The notes: generated by a model from the sequence alone, not told the origin. 64,000 nucleotides of DNA from Comamonas flocculans (GCF_007954405.1 NZ_CP042344.1:248001-312000), one strand, 5' to 3'; counted from the stretch's first letter, positions 32,334 to 41,034 are shown. Translations and numbers: made by a program.

Positions 32334-32876
32334 ATGCATGCACCTCTGCCACCGTCGGACTGGATACGGCGCTGGTCGCACCTCGTGCGCCCCGGCGGCA
32401 CGGTGCTGGACGTGGCCTGCGGCACGGGCCGGCATCTGCGCTGGTTTCATGAAAGAAATCACTTCGTCACCGGCGTGGATATTGCGCAAGCAGCTATTGA
32501 TTCCATATCCGAGCTGGGTGAGGCAATCTGCGCCGACATCGAAAACGGCCCCTGGCCGCTGACGGGGCGCACCTTCGACGCGGTCGTCGTCACCAACTAC
32601 CTGTGGCGTGCGCTGTTGCCGAAGATCGTCGCCAGCGTCGCACCCGGCGGCGTGTTGCTGTACGAAACCTTCGCCGCGGGCAACGAAACCGTGGGCAAGC
32701 CCGGGCGGGCGGACTTTCTGCTGCAGCCCGGCGAGCTGCTCGGCGCCTGCGCCGGGCTGCGCGTGGTGGCCTATGAGGACGGCTTTCTGACCGAGCCCGA
32801 GCGCTTCGTGCAGCGCATCGCGGCGGTACGCGCGCCGCTTGAGGCGCCCCGCGCGCCACGGCGCCTGCCACTCTGA
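32334..32876 (+). CDS. Class I SAM-dependent methyltransferase
   Basis: 180 residues. The SAM-binding motif I is GGTVLDVACGTGRHLRWF, followed by VTGVDIAQAAI (acidic loop Asp), ICADIENGPWP, FDAVVVTNYLWRAL (motif IV) and VAPGGVLLYETFA. Related to TehB/UbiE-like small methyltransferases; substrate unknown. It is one base after the small membrane gene, so probably the same operon as the MFS transporter. Confidence 0.85.
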   Translation: MHAPLPPSDWIRRWSHLVRPGGTVLDVACGTGRHLRWFHERNHFVTGVDIAQAAIDSISELGEAICADIENGPWPLTGRTFDAVVVTNYLWRALLPKIVASVAPGGVLLYETFAAGNETVGKPGRADFLLQPGELLGACAGLRVVAYEDGFLTEPERFVQRIAAVRAPLEAPRAPRRLPL

Positions 32877-32915
32877 CTGCCATAGAATGCCCTTTTGCGG
32901 TTTTCACGCACGGAT

Positions 32916-33815
32916 ATGACCTCCCGCAGTTACCTCTTCACCGGCAGCACGGTCGCCCTCGTCACCCCCATGCACGAGGACGGCAGCGTCGACTACCCCA
33001 CCCTGCGCAAGCTGATCGACTGGCACATCCAGGAAGGCAGCGACTGCCTGAGCGTGGTCGGCACCACCGGGGAATCGCCCACCGTCAACGTCGAGGAGCA
33101 CTGCGAGATCATCCGCGTGACGGTGCAGCAGTCCGCCGGGCGCGTGCCGGTGCTGGCCGGCTGCGGCGCCAATTCCACGCGGGAGGCGATCGAGCTGGCG
33201 CGCTTTGCCAAGAAGGTCGGCGCGCACAGCCAGCTGCAGGTGGTGCCCTACTACAACAAGCCCACGCAAGAGGGCCAGTACCAGCACTTCAAGGCCATCG
33301 CCGAAGCCACGGGCGACCTGCCCATGGTGCTGTACAACGTGCCCGGCCGCTCGATGGCGGACCTGCAGCACGACACCGTGCTGCGCCTGGCGCAGATCCC
33401 CGGCATCGTCGGCATCAAGGAAGCCACCGGCGACATCGCGCGCGCGCAGTGGCTGATCCGCGACGTGCCCGAGGGCTTTGCCGTGTACTCGGGCGACGAC
33501 CCCACCGCCGTGGCGCTGATGCTCTGCGGCGGCCAGGGCAACATCAGCGTCACCGCCAACGTCGCGCCGCGCCTGATGCACGAGCTGTGCGTGGCCGCCA
33601 TCGCCGGCGATGCGCGCAGCGCCATGCAGATCCAGCGCCAGCTCATGCCGCTGCACAAGCAGCTGTTCATCGAGGCCAACCCCATTCCCGTCAAGTGGGC
33701 GATGGCGCGCATGGGCCTGTGCGCCAGCGCCATGCGCCTGCCGATGACGCCGCTGGCCAGCCAGAACGAAGCCGCCGTGCTGGGCGCCCTGCGCGCCAGC
33801 GGGCTGCTCAAGTAA
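32916..33815 (+). CDS. dapA: 4-hydroxy-tetrahydrodipicolinate synthase
   Basis: Condenses aspartate semialdehyde and pyruvate in lysine and diaminopimelate synthesis. 299 residues, TIM barrel. [43 protein letters not shown] (active-site Tyr) and the Schiff-base Lys in [11 protein letters not shown] are all present. The start at 32916 ([10 protein letters not shown]) fits the family; the frame extends upstream to 32895. A TAGAAT box at 32883 could be the -10. bamC follows 30 bases later, a widely conserved pairing. Confidence 0.96.
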   Translation: MTSRSYLFTGSTVALVTPMHEDGSVDYPTLRKLIDWHIQEGSDCLSVVGTTGESPTVNVEEHCEIIRVTVQQSAGRVPVLAGCGANSTREAIELARFAKKVGAHSQLQVVPYYNKPTQEGQYQHFKAIAEATGDLPMVLYNVPGRSMADLQHDTVLRLAQIPGIVGIKEATGDIARAQWLIRDVPEGFAVYSGDDPTAVALMLCGGQGNISVTANVAPRLMHELCVAAIAGDARSAMQIQRQLMPLHKQLFIEANPIPVKWAMARMGLCASAMRLPMTPLASQNEAAVLGALRASGLLK

Positions 33816-33845
33816 CCCACCCACCGCAACACGAAAGACCTCCGC

Positions 33846-34940
33846 GTGAACACGACCCTACGCCTGAGCCTGCTGGGCCTCGCCGTCGCGCTCTCGGCCT
33901 GCTCCGTCCTCGAGAGCGACAAGATCGACTACAAGAGCGCCACCACCGGTTCCACCCTGGAGGTGCCGCCCGACCTCACGCAACTGTCCACCGACACCCG
34001 CTACGTCGTGCCGGGCAAGGCCGCCTCCGCCGCCGCCTACGAGGCCGGGCGCGCGCAGCAGGCGCAGGCCGGCGTCAACGCCGCGCCCAAGGACATAGGC
34101 GACGTGCGCATCGAGCGCGACGGCAACGAACGCTGGCTGGTGGTGGCGCGCTCGCCCAACCAGCTCTGGGATCCGGTGCGCGACTTCTGGCTGGAGCACG
34201 GCTTCGTGCTCTCGATCGACCAGCCGCAACTGGGCATCATGGAAACCGACTGGGCGGAAAACCGCGCCAAGATCCCGCAGGACGTGATCCGCCGCACCAT
34301 AGGCAAGCTGTTCGATTCGCTCTACTCCACCGGCGAGCGCGACAAGTTCCGCACCCGGCTGGAGCGCCGCGCCGACGGCGGCACCGACATCTACATCACC
34401 CACAAGGGCATGGCCGAGGTCTACACCAATACCCAGAAGGACAACACCATCTGGCAGCCGCGCCCGGCCGACCCCGAGCTGGAGACCGAATTCCTGCGCC
34501 GCCTGATGGTCAAGCTCGGCGTCTCCGAAGAGCAGGCCAGGGCCGAGGCCGCCGCCGCGCCCGCCGTGGCCGCACCCGCCGCCGCGCGCCTGGCGCAGGC
34601 CAACGGCACGCAGGTGATCGAGCTCGATGAAGACTTCGACCGCGCCTGGCGCCACGTCGGCCTGTCGCTGGACCGCACCGGCTTCACCGTGGAAGACCGC
34701 GACCGCAGCCAGGGCACCTACTTCGTGCGCTACGTGCCGCCGACCGAAAAGAAGGAGCCGGGCTTCTTCAGCCGGCTGTTCGGCGCGTCGGCCAGCGCCG
34801 CGGCGCCGGAAAAATACCGCATCGTGGTGCGCAGCAACGCCCGGCACAGCACGGTCTCCGTCCTCGGCGCGGACGGCAGCGCCGAAAGCCAGGCCAACGT
34901 CGAGCGCATGCTGCGCATCCTGGTCGAAGACATGAAGTAG
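33846..34940 (+). CDS. bamC: Outer membrane assembly lipoprotein BamC
   Basis: Lipoprotein of the BAM complex that inserts beta-barrel proteins. 364 residues from a GTG start. The signal peptide ends at lipobox LSAC (Cys near residue 19), then the conserved unstructured N-terminus DYKSATTGSTLEVPPDLTQL that wraps BamD. Two helix-grip domains follow, NERWLVVARSPNQLWDPVRD and VIELDEDFDRAWRHVGLSL. It sits downstream of dapA as in E. coli (dapA-nlpB). Confidence 0.93.
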   Translation: MNTTLRLSLLGLAVALSACSVLESDKIDYKSATTGSTLEVPPDLTQLSTDTRYVVPGKAASAAAYEAGRAQQAQAGVNAAPKDIGDVRIERDGNERWLVVARSPNQLWDPVRDFWLEHGFVLSIDQPQLGIMETDWAENRAKIPQDVIRRTIGKLFDSLYSTGERDKFRTRLERRADGGTDIYITHKGMAEVYTNTQKDNTIWQPRPADPELETEFLRRLMVKLGVSEEQARAEAAAAPAVAAPAAARLAQANGTQVIELDEDFDRAWRHVGLSLDRTGFTVEDRDRSQGTYFVRYVPPTEKKEPGFFSRLFGASASAAAPEKYRIVVRSNARHSTVSVLGADGSAESQANVERMLRILVEDMK

Positions 34941-34964
34941 CGCGTCAGCGCCCCCAGAGACAAA

Positions 34965-34995
34965 AGCCCCGGCCTGCACAGGCCGGGGCTTTTTC
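34965..34995 (+). terminator. Rho-independent terminator of dapA-bamC
   Basis: AGCCCCGGCCTG-CA-CAGGCCGGGGCT, a 12-bp perfect stem followed by TTTT. An IS fragment begins 10 bases later. Confidence 0.92.
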
Positions 34996-35004
34996 ATTTC
35001 ACCA

Positions 35005-35220
35005 TGACCCGTCCTGCCAGAGGTTGACACCTTTCCCCACCTGGAAAGGAAAGTCTCATGGAATCAAGGCGCAAGCGCACGCAGCGGGACTACACGCTGG
35101 CTTTTAAGCTGTCAGTAGTCGAGCAGGTAGAAAAAGGCGAGCTGACATACAAGCAGGCCGCCCAGGACAAGTACGGCATCCAGGGTCGCTCCACGGTCCT
35201 GGCGTGGCTGCGCAAGCATG
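35005..35220 (+). mobile_element. IS3-family left-end fragment with OrfA stub
   Basis: Begins TGACCCGTCCTGCCAGAGGT and carries the first 55 codons of an IS3-type OrfA from the ATG at 35058 (MESRRKRTQRDYTLAFKLSV, GIQGRSTVLAWLRKH). Homology stops at about 35217, where a toxin gene fragment starts, so the element is cut. The same end is found at 4044-4107. The HTH part of OrfA remains; OrfB and the right end are absent here. The frame stays open to 35690, through the downstream antitoxin (see findings). Confidence 0.78.
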
Positions 35221-35361
35221 ATGTACGTCGCCAAGTTCGAGGAAGCTGTCTACGTCCTGCACTGCTTCCAGAAGAAGACCCGGGCGACCAGCCAACGGGA
35301 CAAGGACATTGCCACGGCGCGCTACCGCGCCGTGGTCAACGCGAGAAAGGCCAAGCCATGA
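35221..35361 (+). pseudogene. C-terminal remnant of a Gp49/HigB-like toxin
   Basis: 46 residues: MYVAKFEEAVYVLHCFQKKT, then RATSQRDKDIATARYRAVVN. This is the C-terminal part of the phage-derived Gp49-like (HigB2) RelE-fold toxins, whose full length is around 110 residues. The N-terminal half has been replaced by the IS3 fragment. The stop overlaps the antitoxin ATG (ATGA), the normal arrangement. Confidence 0.7.
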
Positions 35362-35690
35362 AGATCGACACCGAAATCCGCCATGTCACGAAGCCGGGCG
35401 CGAACCTGTTCCTGGAGTTGGGTTTCCCGGCTGACGAAGCCAGACGGCTACAGGAGGCGTCGCGCCAGCAGATCAACGACACGCGGTTGCTCAAGGAACA
35501 ACTGATGTCGGAGCTGGCCGAGTGGATCGCGCAGCATCACCTGAAGCAGGCCGAGGCTGCGGAAATCCTGATGGTTTCGCGTCCACGCGTGTCCGATGTG
35601 GTGAACAAGAAGACGGCGAAGTTCACCATCGACACGCTGGTGGAAATGCTCAGTCGGGTCGGCAAGACGGTTCGACTGGCGGTTGGCTGA
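35358..35690 (+). CDS. XRE-family antitoxin (HigA2-like)
   Basis: 110 residues. LKEQLMSELAEWIAQHHLKQ leads into an HTH: AEAAEILMVSRPRVSDVVNKKTAKFTIDTL. It is typical of the HTH_37-type antitoxins paired with Gp49-like toxins. It is intact, though its toxin is cut. It may persist as a free regulator or as an anti-addiction factor (inference). Confidence 0.82.
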   Translation: MKIDTEIRHVTKPGANLFLELGFPADEARRLQEASRQQINDTRLLKEQLMSELAEWIAQHHLKQAEAAEILMVSRPRVSDVVNKKTAKFTIDTLVEMLSRVGKTVRLAVG

Positions 35691-35853
35691 CACAAGTGGG
35701 CAATGCGCTGGAAGCAGGCATCGGTAGCCTCCCGCACATGCTGGAGGCGTTCATCGCCGGCGACCGAGGATTCAGGAAAGGAGCGGCACCCAGGGCCGCG
35801 CCACCGAAACAGCCCTGACGATGGGGACGCATCCGCTGTCACCCACGACGAAA
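35691..35853. other. Intergenic, no gene recognised
   Basis: An open stretch in frame 2 reads QVGNALEAGIGSLPHMLEAF and further, and could be a gene tail, but no start or family is visible. Otherwise featureless up to the hairpin at 35854. Confidence 0.3.
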
Positions 35854-35873
35854 GCGCAGCCCACGGGCTGCGC
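35854..35873. terminator. Strong hairpin between convergent genes
   Basis: GCGCAGCCC-AC-GGGCTGCGC, a 9-bp perfect stem flanked by AAA and TTCGCTTTG. It lies between the antitoxin (plus) and the lipoprotein (minus), so it is a likely bidirectional terminator. Confidence 0.6.
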
Positions 35874-35949
35874 CTTCGCTTTGAGAGGTGGATTGCGACA
35901 AGTCGGGGGCCATGACGACCATGCGATCTTGCCCGCCGTGAAGGCCGGC

Positions 35950-36336
35950 TCAGTTGCCGTTGCCGGTCGCCGAGGTCGCGGCCTTGTCGGCCGCTTCCTT
36001 GGCCGCCCGGGCAGCATCGCTCGCCGCTTCCCTGGTGGCGTCGGCGGCGTCGCGTGCCGCGTCGGCGGTGGCGTGCGCGGCAACCTTGCTCTTCTCTACC
36101 GCCGCATGGCCGGCAGCCTTGGCCGCGTCACCGGCCGCCGAAGCGGCCTGGGCAGCCGCATCCGCCGCGTCCCTGGCCGCGTCCTTGGCCGCATCCACCG
36201 CGGCGTCGGAGCTGGACGGGGCCGGTGCCACGGCGGGCGCAGCCGGAGCCGGTGCGGGGGCGGGTTCCTGTTTGTCCCCACAGGCGACCAGCGCGCCAGC
36301 AGCCACGAGCGAAGCCAATACGACGGAATATTTCAT
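35950..36336 (-). CDS. Ala-rich amphipathic lipoprotein
   Basis: 128 residues. Signal peptide with lipobox (MKYSVVLASLVAAGALVACG, Cys 19), a Pro/Ala linker, then about 85 residues of Ala/Asp/Lys-rich helix. The helix has an 11-residue-like pattern (DAAKDAARDAADAAAQAASA), reminiscent of apolipoprotein or LEA-type repeats. It should be an elongated surface helix anchored to a membrane. A GGGAGA ribosome-binding site precedes the ATG. Function unknown. Confidence 0.75.
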   Translation of the reverse strand: MKYSVVLASLVAAGALVACGDKQEPAPAPAPAAPAVAPAPSSSDAAVDAAKDAARDAADAAAQAASAAGDAAKAAGHAAVEKSKVAAHATADAARDAADATREAASDAARAAKEAADKAATSATGNGN

Positions 36337-36495
36337 GATCGATCTCCCAAAAGAGGCAGGTAATTGCTTGCCCCGCCCGCGGCATTTCCTGCTGCCGCGG
36401 GGCGGGTTTCATGCGCTGCCAAAACGGCCATAGCACAAGACGAACCCATTGTAGTGAGCCACGTCAATCCATATTTACCCGAATGCAAATCAAAG

Positions 36496-36999
36496 TTACA
36501 AACCCAGGACCGAGGACGCAAAGCCCGGCGTGGAGCGATTGAGCAGCCATTCATCGAGCTGCTCGCGCAGCAGGACGAGGCGCTCGGGCTCACGCGTGGC
36601 CACACCCTGGCTGCGCACCGGGTCGATGCGGTGCATGGCCCAGGCCCTGGTCCAGCACAAACTGGGCAAATCCTGTGCCTGCGCCGCCCTGGCCTTGCGC
36701 GCCGTGACCAGGTGCTCCCAGCGCACGCGCCACTGCACGAAGCGCGGGTGCAGCCGCAGCACCGCGTCGTAGTGGCCCGCCAGCAGCACCAGGCGCCGCC
36801 GGCCGCCGGCCCAGGCCTGCAGGCTCTCCACCACGGCGCGCTCGCCCAGAGGCCAGTCGGCAAAGTCGGCATCGCACAGCAGCAGCTCGGGCCAGCCTTC
36901 GGCAGCGGCCTGATGCAGGGCGTCGCGCACCAACTGGCGGAAAGCCTCGCGCCCATCAAAGCGGCCGGTGGCCAGGCTGTCGGCGGGAATCTGCTCCAT
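36496..36999 (-). CDS. Conserved protein of unknown function
   Basis: 167 residues from MEQIPADSLATGRFDGREAF. It has an alpha/beta look (ELLLCDADFADWPLGERAVV and RRLVLLAGHYDAVLRLHPRF) and a basic centre, with no signal or membrane segment. I recall similar proteins divergent from FKBP-type genes in Comamonadaceae but no function. The start is supported by the divergent gene 52 bases away; the frame is open further upstream. Confidence 0.6.
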   Translation of the reverse strand: MEQIPADSLATGRFDGREAFRQLVRDALHQAAAEGWPELLLCDADFADWPLGERAVVESLQAWAGGRRRLVLLAGHYDAVLRLHPRFVQWRVRWEHLVTARKARAAQAQDLPSLCWTRAWAMHRIDPVRSQGVATREPERLVLLREQLDEWLLNRSTPGFASSVLGL

Positions 37000-37051
37000 G
37001 TTCGGCCTCCTCGGGTGCGCGGCGCCCTCGCTGCTGCGACAATTCTGCGCC

Positions 37052-37549
37052 ATGGACATCAATGAACACTGCGTGGTCGCCCTCACCTGGGTCTTGCAGG
37101 ACACGCTGGGCGAAGAGCTGGACGTGCTGCACGAGCCTGCCGAATTCCTCGTCGGCGGCGACGACCTGCTCGCACGCATCGAGCAGGCCCTGCAGGGCCA
37201 CGGACCCGGCGCAGAACTGGCGCTGCACCTGGAGCCCGAGGAAGCCTTCGGCGACTACGACGAGAAGCTGCTCTTTCTGGAGCCGCGCGCAGCCTTCGCG
37301 CCCGGGATCGAAGAAGGCATGCTGATCGAGGCGGCCAGCCTGCCCGCCGACCTCGCCACGCGGCTGCCTGCAGAGCACCTGTACACCGTCGCCCAGATCT
37401 ACCCCGAGCACGTGGTGCTCGACGGCAACCATCCGCTGGCCGGCATGGCGCTGCGCATCCGGCTCAAGGTGCACGCGGTGCGCGCAGCCAGCGCCGAAGA
37501 AACCGAGCGGCGCAGTGCCGGCACCGGCTTCTTCAAGCTGCAAGACTGA
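37052..37549 (+). CDS. FKBP-type peptidyl-prolyl isomerase (SlyD-like)
   Basis: 165 residues. The FKBP half-barrel is split by an insert-in-flap domain, as in SlyD. MDINEHCVVALTWVLQDTLG, then the PEFLVGGDDLLARIEQAL core; the flap LEPEEAFGDYDEKLLFLE; and DGNHPLAGMALRIRLKVHAV at the end. It lacks the metal-binding His-rich tail of E. coli SlyD. Catalyses proline isomerisation and acts as a chaperone in the cytoplasm (family). Confidence 0.88.
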   Translation: MDINEHCVVALTWVLQDTLGEELDVLHEPAEFLVGGDDLLARIEQALQGHGPGAELALHLEPEEAFGDYDEKLLFLEPRAAFAPGIEEGMLIEAASLPADLATRLPAEHLYTVAQIYPEHVVLDGNHPLAGMALRIRLKVHAVRAASAEETERRSAGTGFFKLQD

Positions 37550-37561
37550 GCACCGGCGCGC

Positions 37562-38056
37562 TCACAGGCGCGAGATCTGCCCCTGGTAGTAGCGCACGCG
37601 GTCGCCGCGGCGCAGGTCACCCACGCCGGGCACCTCGAACACCTGCTGGCTGCCGTCGTCAAAGCGCACCGTCACGTAGTAGCGCCCGCTGCTGCCGCGG
37701 TTGGCCTGCCCCTCGATCGCGTTGCCGGCCACCGCGCCGCCGATCACGCCGGCTATCGTCGCCAACGCGCGGCCCGAGCCGCCACCGACTTGGTTGCCAA
37801 GCACCCCGCCCACCACACCGCCGGCCACGGCGCCCGCGCCGCTGGTGCCGCGGTCGACACGCTCGGACTCGATGCCGAGCACCGTGCCATAGCGCGTGCC
37901 ACGGGGGTCGGACTGGTAGTGCTGCACCTGGGCGGCCTGGCCGCGATAGTGCGGCGCATTGCCGTATTCCCTGGGCTGGTTGCCGGCGCAGCCGGCCAGC
38001 ACACCCGCCGCCAGCACAGCCAGCACCGTCGCGCCGTGTCGAAAAACCTGTTTCAT
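37562..38056 (-). CDS. Glycine-zipper outer-membrane lipoprotein (SlyB-like)
   Basis: 164 residues. Signal peptide with lipobox LAGC (VLAVLAAGVLAGCAGNQPRE), then VLGIESERVDRG and a long glycine zipper (GAGAVAGGVVGGVLGNQVGG, TIAGVIGGAVAGNAIEG). The C-terminal domain VTVRFDDGSQQVFEV is typical of SlyB/PcP. SlyB-type proteins stabilise outer-membrane complexes under stress. It is convergent with the FKBP gene. Confidence 0.85.
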   Translation of the reverse strand: MKQVFRHGATVLAVLAAGVLAGCAGNQPREYGNAPHYRGQAAQVQHYQSDPRGTRYGTVLGIESERVDRGTSGAGAVAGGVVGGVLGNQVGGGSGRALATIAGVIGGAVAGNAIEGQANRGSSGRYYVTVRFDDGSQQVFEVPGVGDLRRGDRVRYYQGQISRL

Positions 38057-38100
38057 CTTTGAATCCTTTCTTGCAAATTGGCACCCTGGGCGGGGCCGAC

Positions 38101-38547
38101 CTATTGCCGACCGGTGGAGCCGTAACCACTGCGACCCCGGTCGGAGGCCACAAATTCCTCAACCTCGCGAAACTGCGCCTGCACCACCGGCACGATCACC
38201 AGTTGCGCAAGCCGCTCCATGGGCTGCATGGTGAAGGCCGTCGCCGAGCGGTTCCAGCAGCTGACCATCAGCTCGCCCTGGTAATCGCTGTCGATCAGGC
38301 CCACCAGATTGCCCAGCACGATGCCGTGCTTGTGGCCCAGTCCGGAGCGGGGCAAGATCAGTGCCGCAAAGCCCGGGTCCTTCAAATGGATGGCCATGCC
38401 CGTGGGCACCAGCTCCCACTGTCCGGGCACCAGCTCCAGCGGCTGCTCCAGGCAGGCGCGCAAGTCCAGCCCCGCGCTGCCCGCCGTGGCGTAGCCCGGC
38501 ATCTGGCTGCGCAGGCGCTCATCGAGAATCTTCAGATCGACCAGCAT
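38101..38547 (-). CDS. dut: dUTP diphosphatase
   Basis: Hydrolyses dUTP to dUMP, keeping uracil out of DNA. 148 residues, homotrimeric type. All five motifs are present: [10 protein letters not shown] (1), [13 protein letters not shown] (2), [17 protein letters not shown] (3), [13 protein letters not shown] (4) and [11 protein letters not shown] (5, P-loop-like tail). It lies near coaBC, a common bacterial pairing. Confidence 0.96.
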   Translation of the reverse strand: MLVDLKILDERLRSQMPGYATAGSAGLDLRACLEQPLELVPGQWELVPTGMAIHLKDPGFAALILPRSGLGHKHGIVLGNLVGLIDSDYQGELMVSCWNRSATAFTMQPMERLAQLVIVPVVQAQFREVEEFVASDRGRSGYGSTGRQ

Positions 38548-38580
38548 CGGCCCCTCTTCACCTTCCTGCGCCGCGGCGCC

Positions 38581-38961
38581 TCAACGCCCACGCCCCTTGG
38601 CGCGGATGGCCGCCGACACCAGCCAGGCCAGTGCGAACACCACCGCCGCCGGCAGCGCCACGGGTGCGAACGTCGTCACCAGCGCCACCACCACGCCGAT
38701 CAGCACCACCCTGAAAACCAGCGCCGGCCAAACCGGCGGGACTGCCAGCGGGCGCGCCGCCTTGCCGCGCGGCGCCGCGCCCGCATCCCTGCCCTGCGCC
38801 CGCCGCGGCGCATCGGTGCGCGCCGCACGCCGGCCAGCCGACGCAGGAGCGGCCGTGGCGCCGGGCGCGGCTACCGACGCCCCCGGCACGCTCGCGCTCA
38901 GCCGCTCCACGTAGCGGGCGAAATCGCCGTCGGGCGGCCCTTCGGCACCTGGCAGGCTCAT
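38581..38961 (-). CDS. Membrane protein of unknown function between coaBC and dut
   Basis: 126 residues. A disordered, basic Ala/Pro/Arg-rich N-terminal half is followed by two adjacent hydrophobic helices (VWPALVFRVVLIGVVVALVT and ALPAAVVFALAWLVSAAI). Its ATG overlaps the coaBC stop (ATGA). No family recognised. Confidence 0.65.
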   Translation of the reverse strand: MSLPGAEGPPDGDFARYVERLSASVPGASVAAPGATAAPASAGRRAARTDAPRRAQGRDAGAAPRGKAARPLAVPPVWPALVFRVVLIGVVVALVTTFAPVALPAAVVFALAWLVSAAIRAKGRGR

Positions 38962-40205
38962 GGCATGTCCTCTCGCGGCAAGCCCGCGCGTGCTGCGCCC
39001 AGGCGGCGCGCCAGCTCGGCCACCAGTTGGCGCGCCAGAGCGTGCTTGCTGGCCCGCGGCAGCTCCTGCACACCGGCCTCATCGACCAGCAGCAGGGCGT
39101 TGTCGTCCTGCCCGAAGGTGGCCGGGCCGATATTGCCCACCAGCAGCGGCACGCCCTTGCGCTGGCGCTTGGCACGCGCATGTTCCAGCAGGTTCTCGCT
39201 CTCGGCGGCAAAGCCCACGCAGTAGAGCGCTCCCTCCTGCGCGCGGCGGCTGGCCGCCACCGTCGCGAGGATGTCCGGGTTCTCGATGAAGCCCAGCTGG
39301 GGCAGCTGCCCCGTGCCGTCCTTCTTGATCTTGTGCGCGGCGACGGCCGCCGGACGCCAGTCCGCCACCGCCGCCGTGGCGATGAAGACGCTGGCGTGGG
39401 GCACGCACTGCTCCACTGCGCCCAGCATGTCCTGCGCCGACTCCACGTCCAGGCGCTGCACGCCGCGCGGCGTCGCCAGCGCCACCGGCCCGGCCACCAG
39501 CGTCACCTGCGCGCCGGCTTCGCGCGCCGCCCGGGCCAGCGCAAAACCCATCTTGCCGCTGGAGCGGTTGGTGATGCCGCGCACCGGGTCGATCGCCTCG
39601 AAGGTCGGGCCGGCGGTGATCAAGACCTGTTCGCCCGCCAGCAGCCTGGGGCTGAAGAAGGCCTGCAGCTCTTCCACGATTTCAGCCGGCTCCAGCATGC
39701 GCCCGTCGCCGGTCTCGCCGCAGGCCTGCGAGCCGCAGCCCACGCCCAGCGACACCGCGCCGTCCGCCACCACCTGCGCCAGGTTGCGCTGCGTGGCCGG
39801 GTGCAGCCACATCTCGCGGTTCATCGCCGGGGCCAGCAGCAGCGGCACGCGCTGCAGCGGCCGCGCCACGCACAGCAGGCTCAGCAGCTCGTCGCAGCGC
39901 CCCTGCGCCAGCCGCGCGATGAAGTCCGCGCTGCAAGGGGCAATCACGATGGCGTGCGCGTCGCGGCTCAGGTTGATGTGCGCCATCGCATTGGGCTCGC
40001 GCGCATCCCACTGGGAGGTGTACACCGCCCGCCCGCTGAGCGCCTGCAGCGTGGTCGCGGTGATGAAGTGCTCGGCCGCCTCCGTCATCACCACCTGCAC
40101 CGTGCAGCCCGCCTTGCCCAGCAGGCGCACCAGCTCCGCCGCCTTGTAGCAGGCCACGCCGCCCGACAGGCCCAGCACGATGTGTTTTCCGGATAAAGGG
40201 GTCAT
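38958..40205 (-). CDS. coaBC: Phosphopantothenoylcysteine decarboxylase/synthetase
   Basis: Bifunctional coenzyme A enzyme. 415 residues. The N-terminal flavin decarboxylase (CoaC) has GLSGGVACYKAAELVRLL, the catalytic region DAHAIVIAPCSADFIARLAQ, and PAMNREMWLHPATQRNL. The C-terminal synthetase (CoaB) has ITAGPTFEAIDPVRGITNRS, GKMGFALARAAREAGA and KIKKDG (catalytic Lys). The start at 40205 fits. It is first gene of a coaBC - membrane protein - dut cluster. Confidence 0.96.
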   Translation of the reverse strand: MTPLSGKHIVLGLSGGVACYKAAELVRLLGKAGCTVQVVMTEAAEHFITATTLQALSGRAVYTSQWDAREPNAMAHINLSRDAHAIVIAPCSADFIARLAQGRCDELLSLLCVARPLQRVPLLLAPAMNREMWLHPATQRNLAQVVADGAVSLGVGCGSQACGETGDGRMLEPAEIVEELQAFFSPRLLAGEQVLITAGPTFEAIDPVRGITNRSSGKMGFALARAAREAGAQVTLVAGPVALATPRGVQRLDVESAQDMLGAVEQCVPHASVFIATAAVADWRPAAVAAHKIKKDGTGQLPQLGFIENPDILATVAASRRAQEGALYCVGFAAESENLLEHARAKRQRKGVPLLVGNIGPATFGQDDNALLLVDEAGVQELPRASKHALARQLVAELARRLGAARAGLPREDMP

Positions 40206-40352
40206 GCGGGCAATTTAGCAGAATGCGCCGGCGCGGCGCTGGTCTGCGAGGTGTCGTGTCCAGGCTATGCAGGCGCTGGCTGCGCAAAGAGCCGGTTGAC
40301 GATCCTCACGACCCCGCCGCGCACCTTCCGCCCCCATTCAGGCAAGGTAGTC

Positions 40353-40370
40353 GTTTATACTTGTATAAAC
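40353..40370 (+). promoter_or_regulatory. Probable MazE operator
   Basis: Perfect inverted repeat GTTTATAC-TT-GTATAAAC, ending 35 bases before the antitoxin start. It is AT-rich and covers a likely -10 region, as expected for autorepression by the antitoxin. Confidence 0.6.
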
Positions 40371-40405
40371 ACCGTTCCCTTGTTGATCCCGCGTTGGAGG
40401 CCCAC

Positions 40406-40660
40406 ATGACCGAAGTCCTGCTCGATATCAAATACTGGGGCAACAGCCTGGGCGTGCGCCTTCCCGCCAAGGTGGCCCGTGCAGCCCGCCTGAATGCCGA
40501 GCAGCGCGTGCGCATGCTGGTGGAGAACGGGCGCGTGGTCATCGAGCCGGTGCGGGATGCGCAACCTACCCTGGGTGAACGCCTGGCCCGCTTTGATGCC
40601 CAACGCCACGGTGGCGAAGCCATGCCTGACGCCGGTCGGCTGGGCGCCGAGCAGTGGTAA
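40406..40660 (+). CDS. mazE: MazE-type antitoxin (AbrB fold)
   Basis: 84 residues. The N-terminal swapped-hairpin domain reads LLDIKYWGNSLGVRLPAKVA, with RVRMLVENGRVVIEPV, typical of MazE/SpoVT-AbrB. The acidic/charged tail (LGERLARFDAQRHGGEAMPD) would wrap MazF. The ATG at 40406 follows the operator; upstream in-frame sequence has no family match. Confidence 0.88.
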   Translation: MTEVLLDIKYWGNSLGVRLPAKVARAARLNAEQRVRMLVENGRVVIEPVRDAQPTLGERLARFDAQRHGGEAMPDAGRLGAEQW

Positions 40661-41034
40661 GCCGCACCCAGAAAACCTGGGTGCCAGACCGGCAGGACAT
40701 CATTTGGATCGACTGCAACCCCCAGGCCGGTCACGAAATGCGCGACATCCACCCCTTTGTCGTGCTTTCTCCCCGCGCCTTCAATGACCGCACCTCGCTG
40801 GTGCTGGGCCTGCCCATGACCACCGCCGCCTACAACGCGGACAACCCCTTTGCCGTGGCCGCAGGCACAGCCAGTGGGCGCAAGGCCGGTGCTACCAGCT
40901 ACGTGTTGTGCCACCAACCCAAATCGTTCGACTGGCGGGCGCGCGGCGCCACGCCCCATCCCATGCGCCGGGCCACTCCAGAAGTCTTTTCGCAGGTGTG
41001 CCTGATACTGAACCAGATCGTGCAGCTGGCCTGA
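40654..41034 (+). CDS. mazF: MazF-type endoribonuclease toxin
   Basis: 126 residues from a GTG overlapping the mazE stop by 7 bases. VPDRQDIIWIDCNPQAGHEM and HPFVVLSPRAFNDRTSLVLG match the MazF/PemK SH3-like barrel; the conserved GHE-R region and VLCHQPKSFDWRARGA are in place. It looks complete and should cleave mRNA at short specific sites. One of few unbroken toxins in the island. Confidence 0.88.
   Translation: MVSRTQKTWVPDRQDIIWIDCNPQAGHEMRDIHPFVVLSPRAFNDRTSLVLGLPMTTAAYNADNPFAVAAGTASGRKAGATSYVLCHQPKSFDWRARGATPHPMRRATPEVFSQVCLILNQIVQLA

Noticed and set aside
35058..35690. A single 210-residue gene
   Set aside because: The frame is open, but the middle third is the toxin stub in the wrong frame, and the antitoxin has its own start at 35358. 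It is kept only as a possible chimera in the findings.
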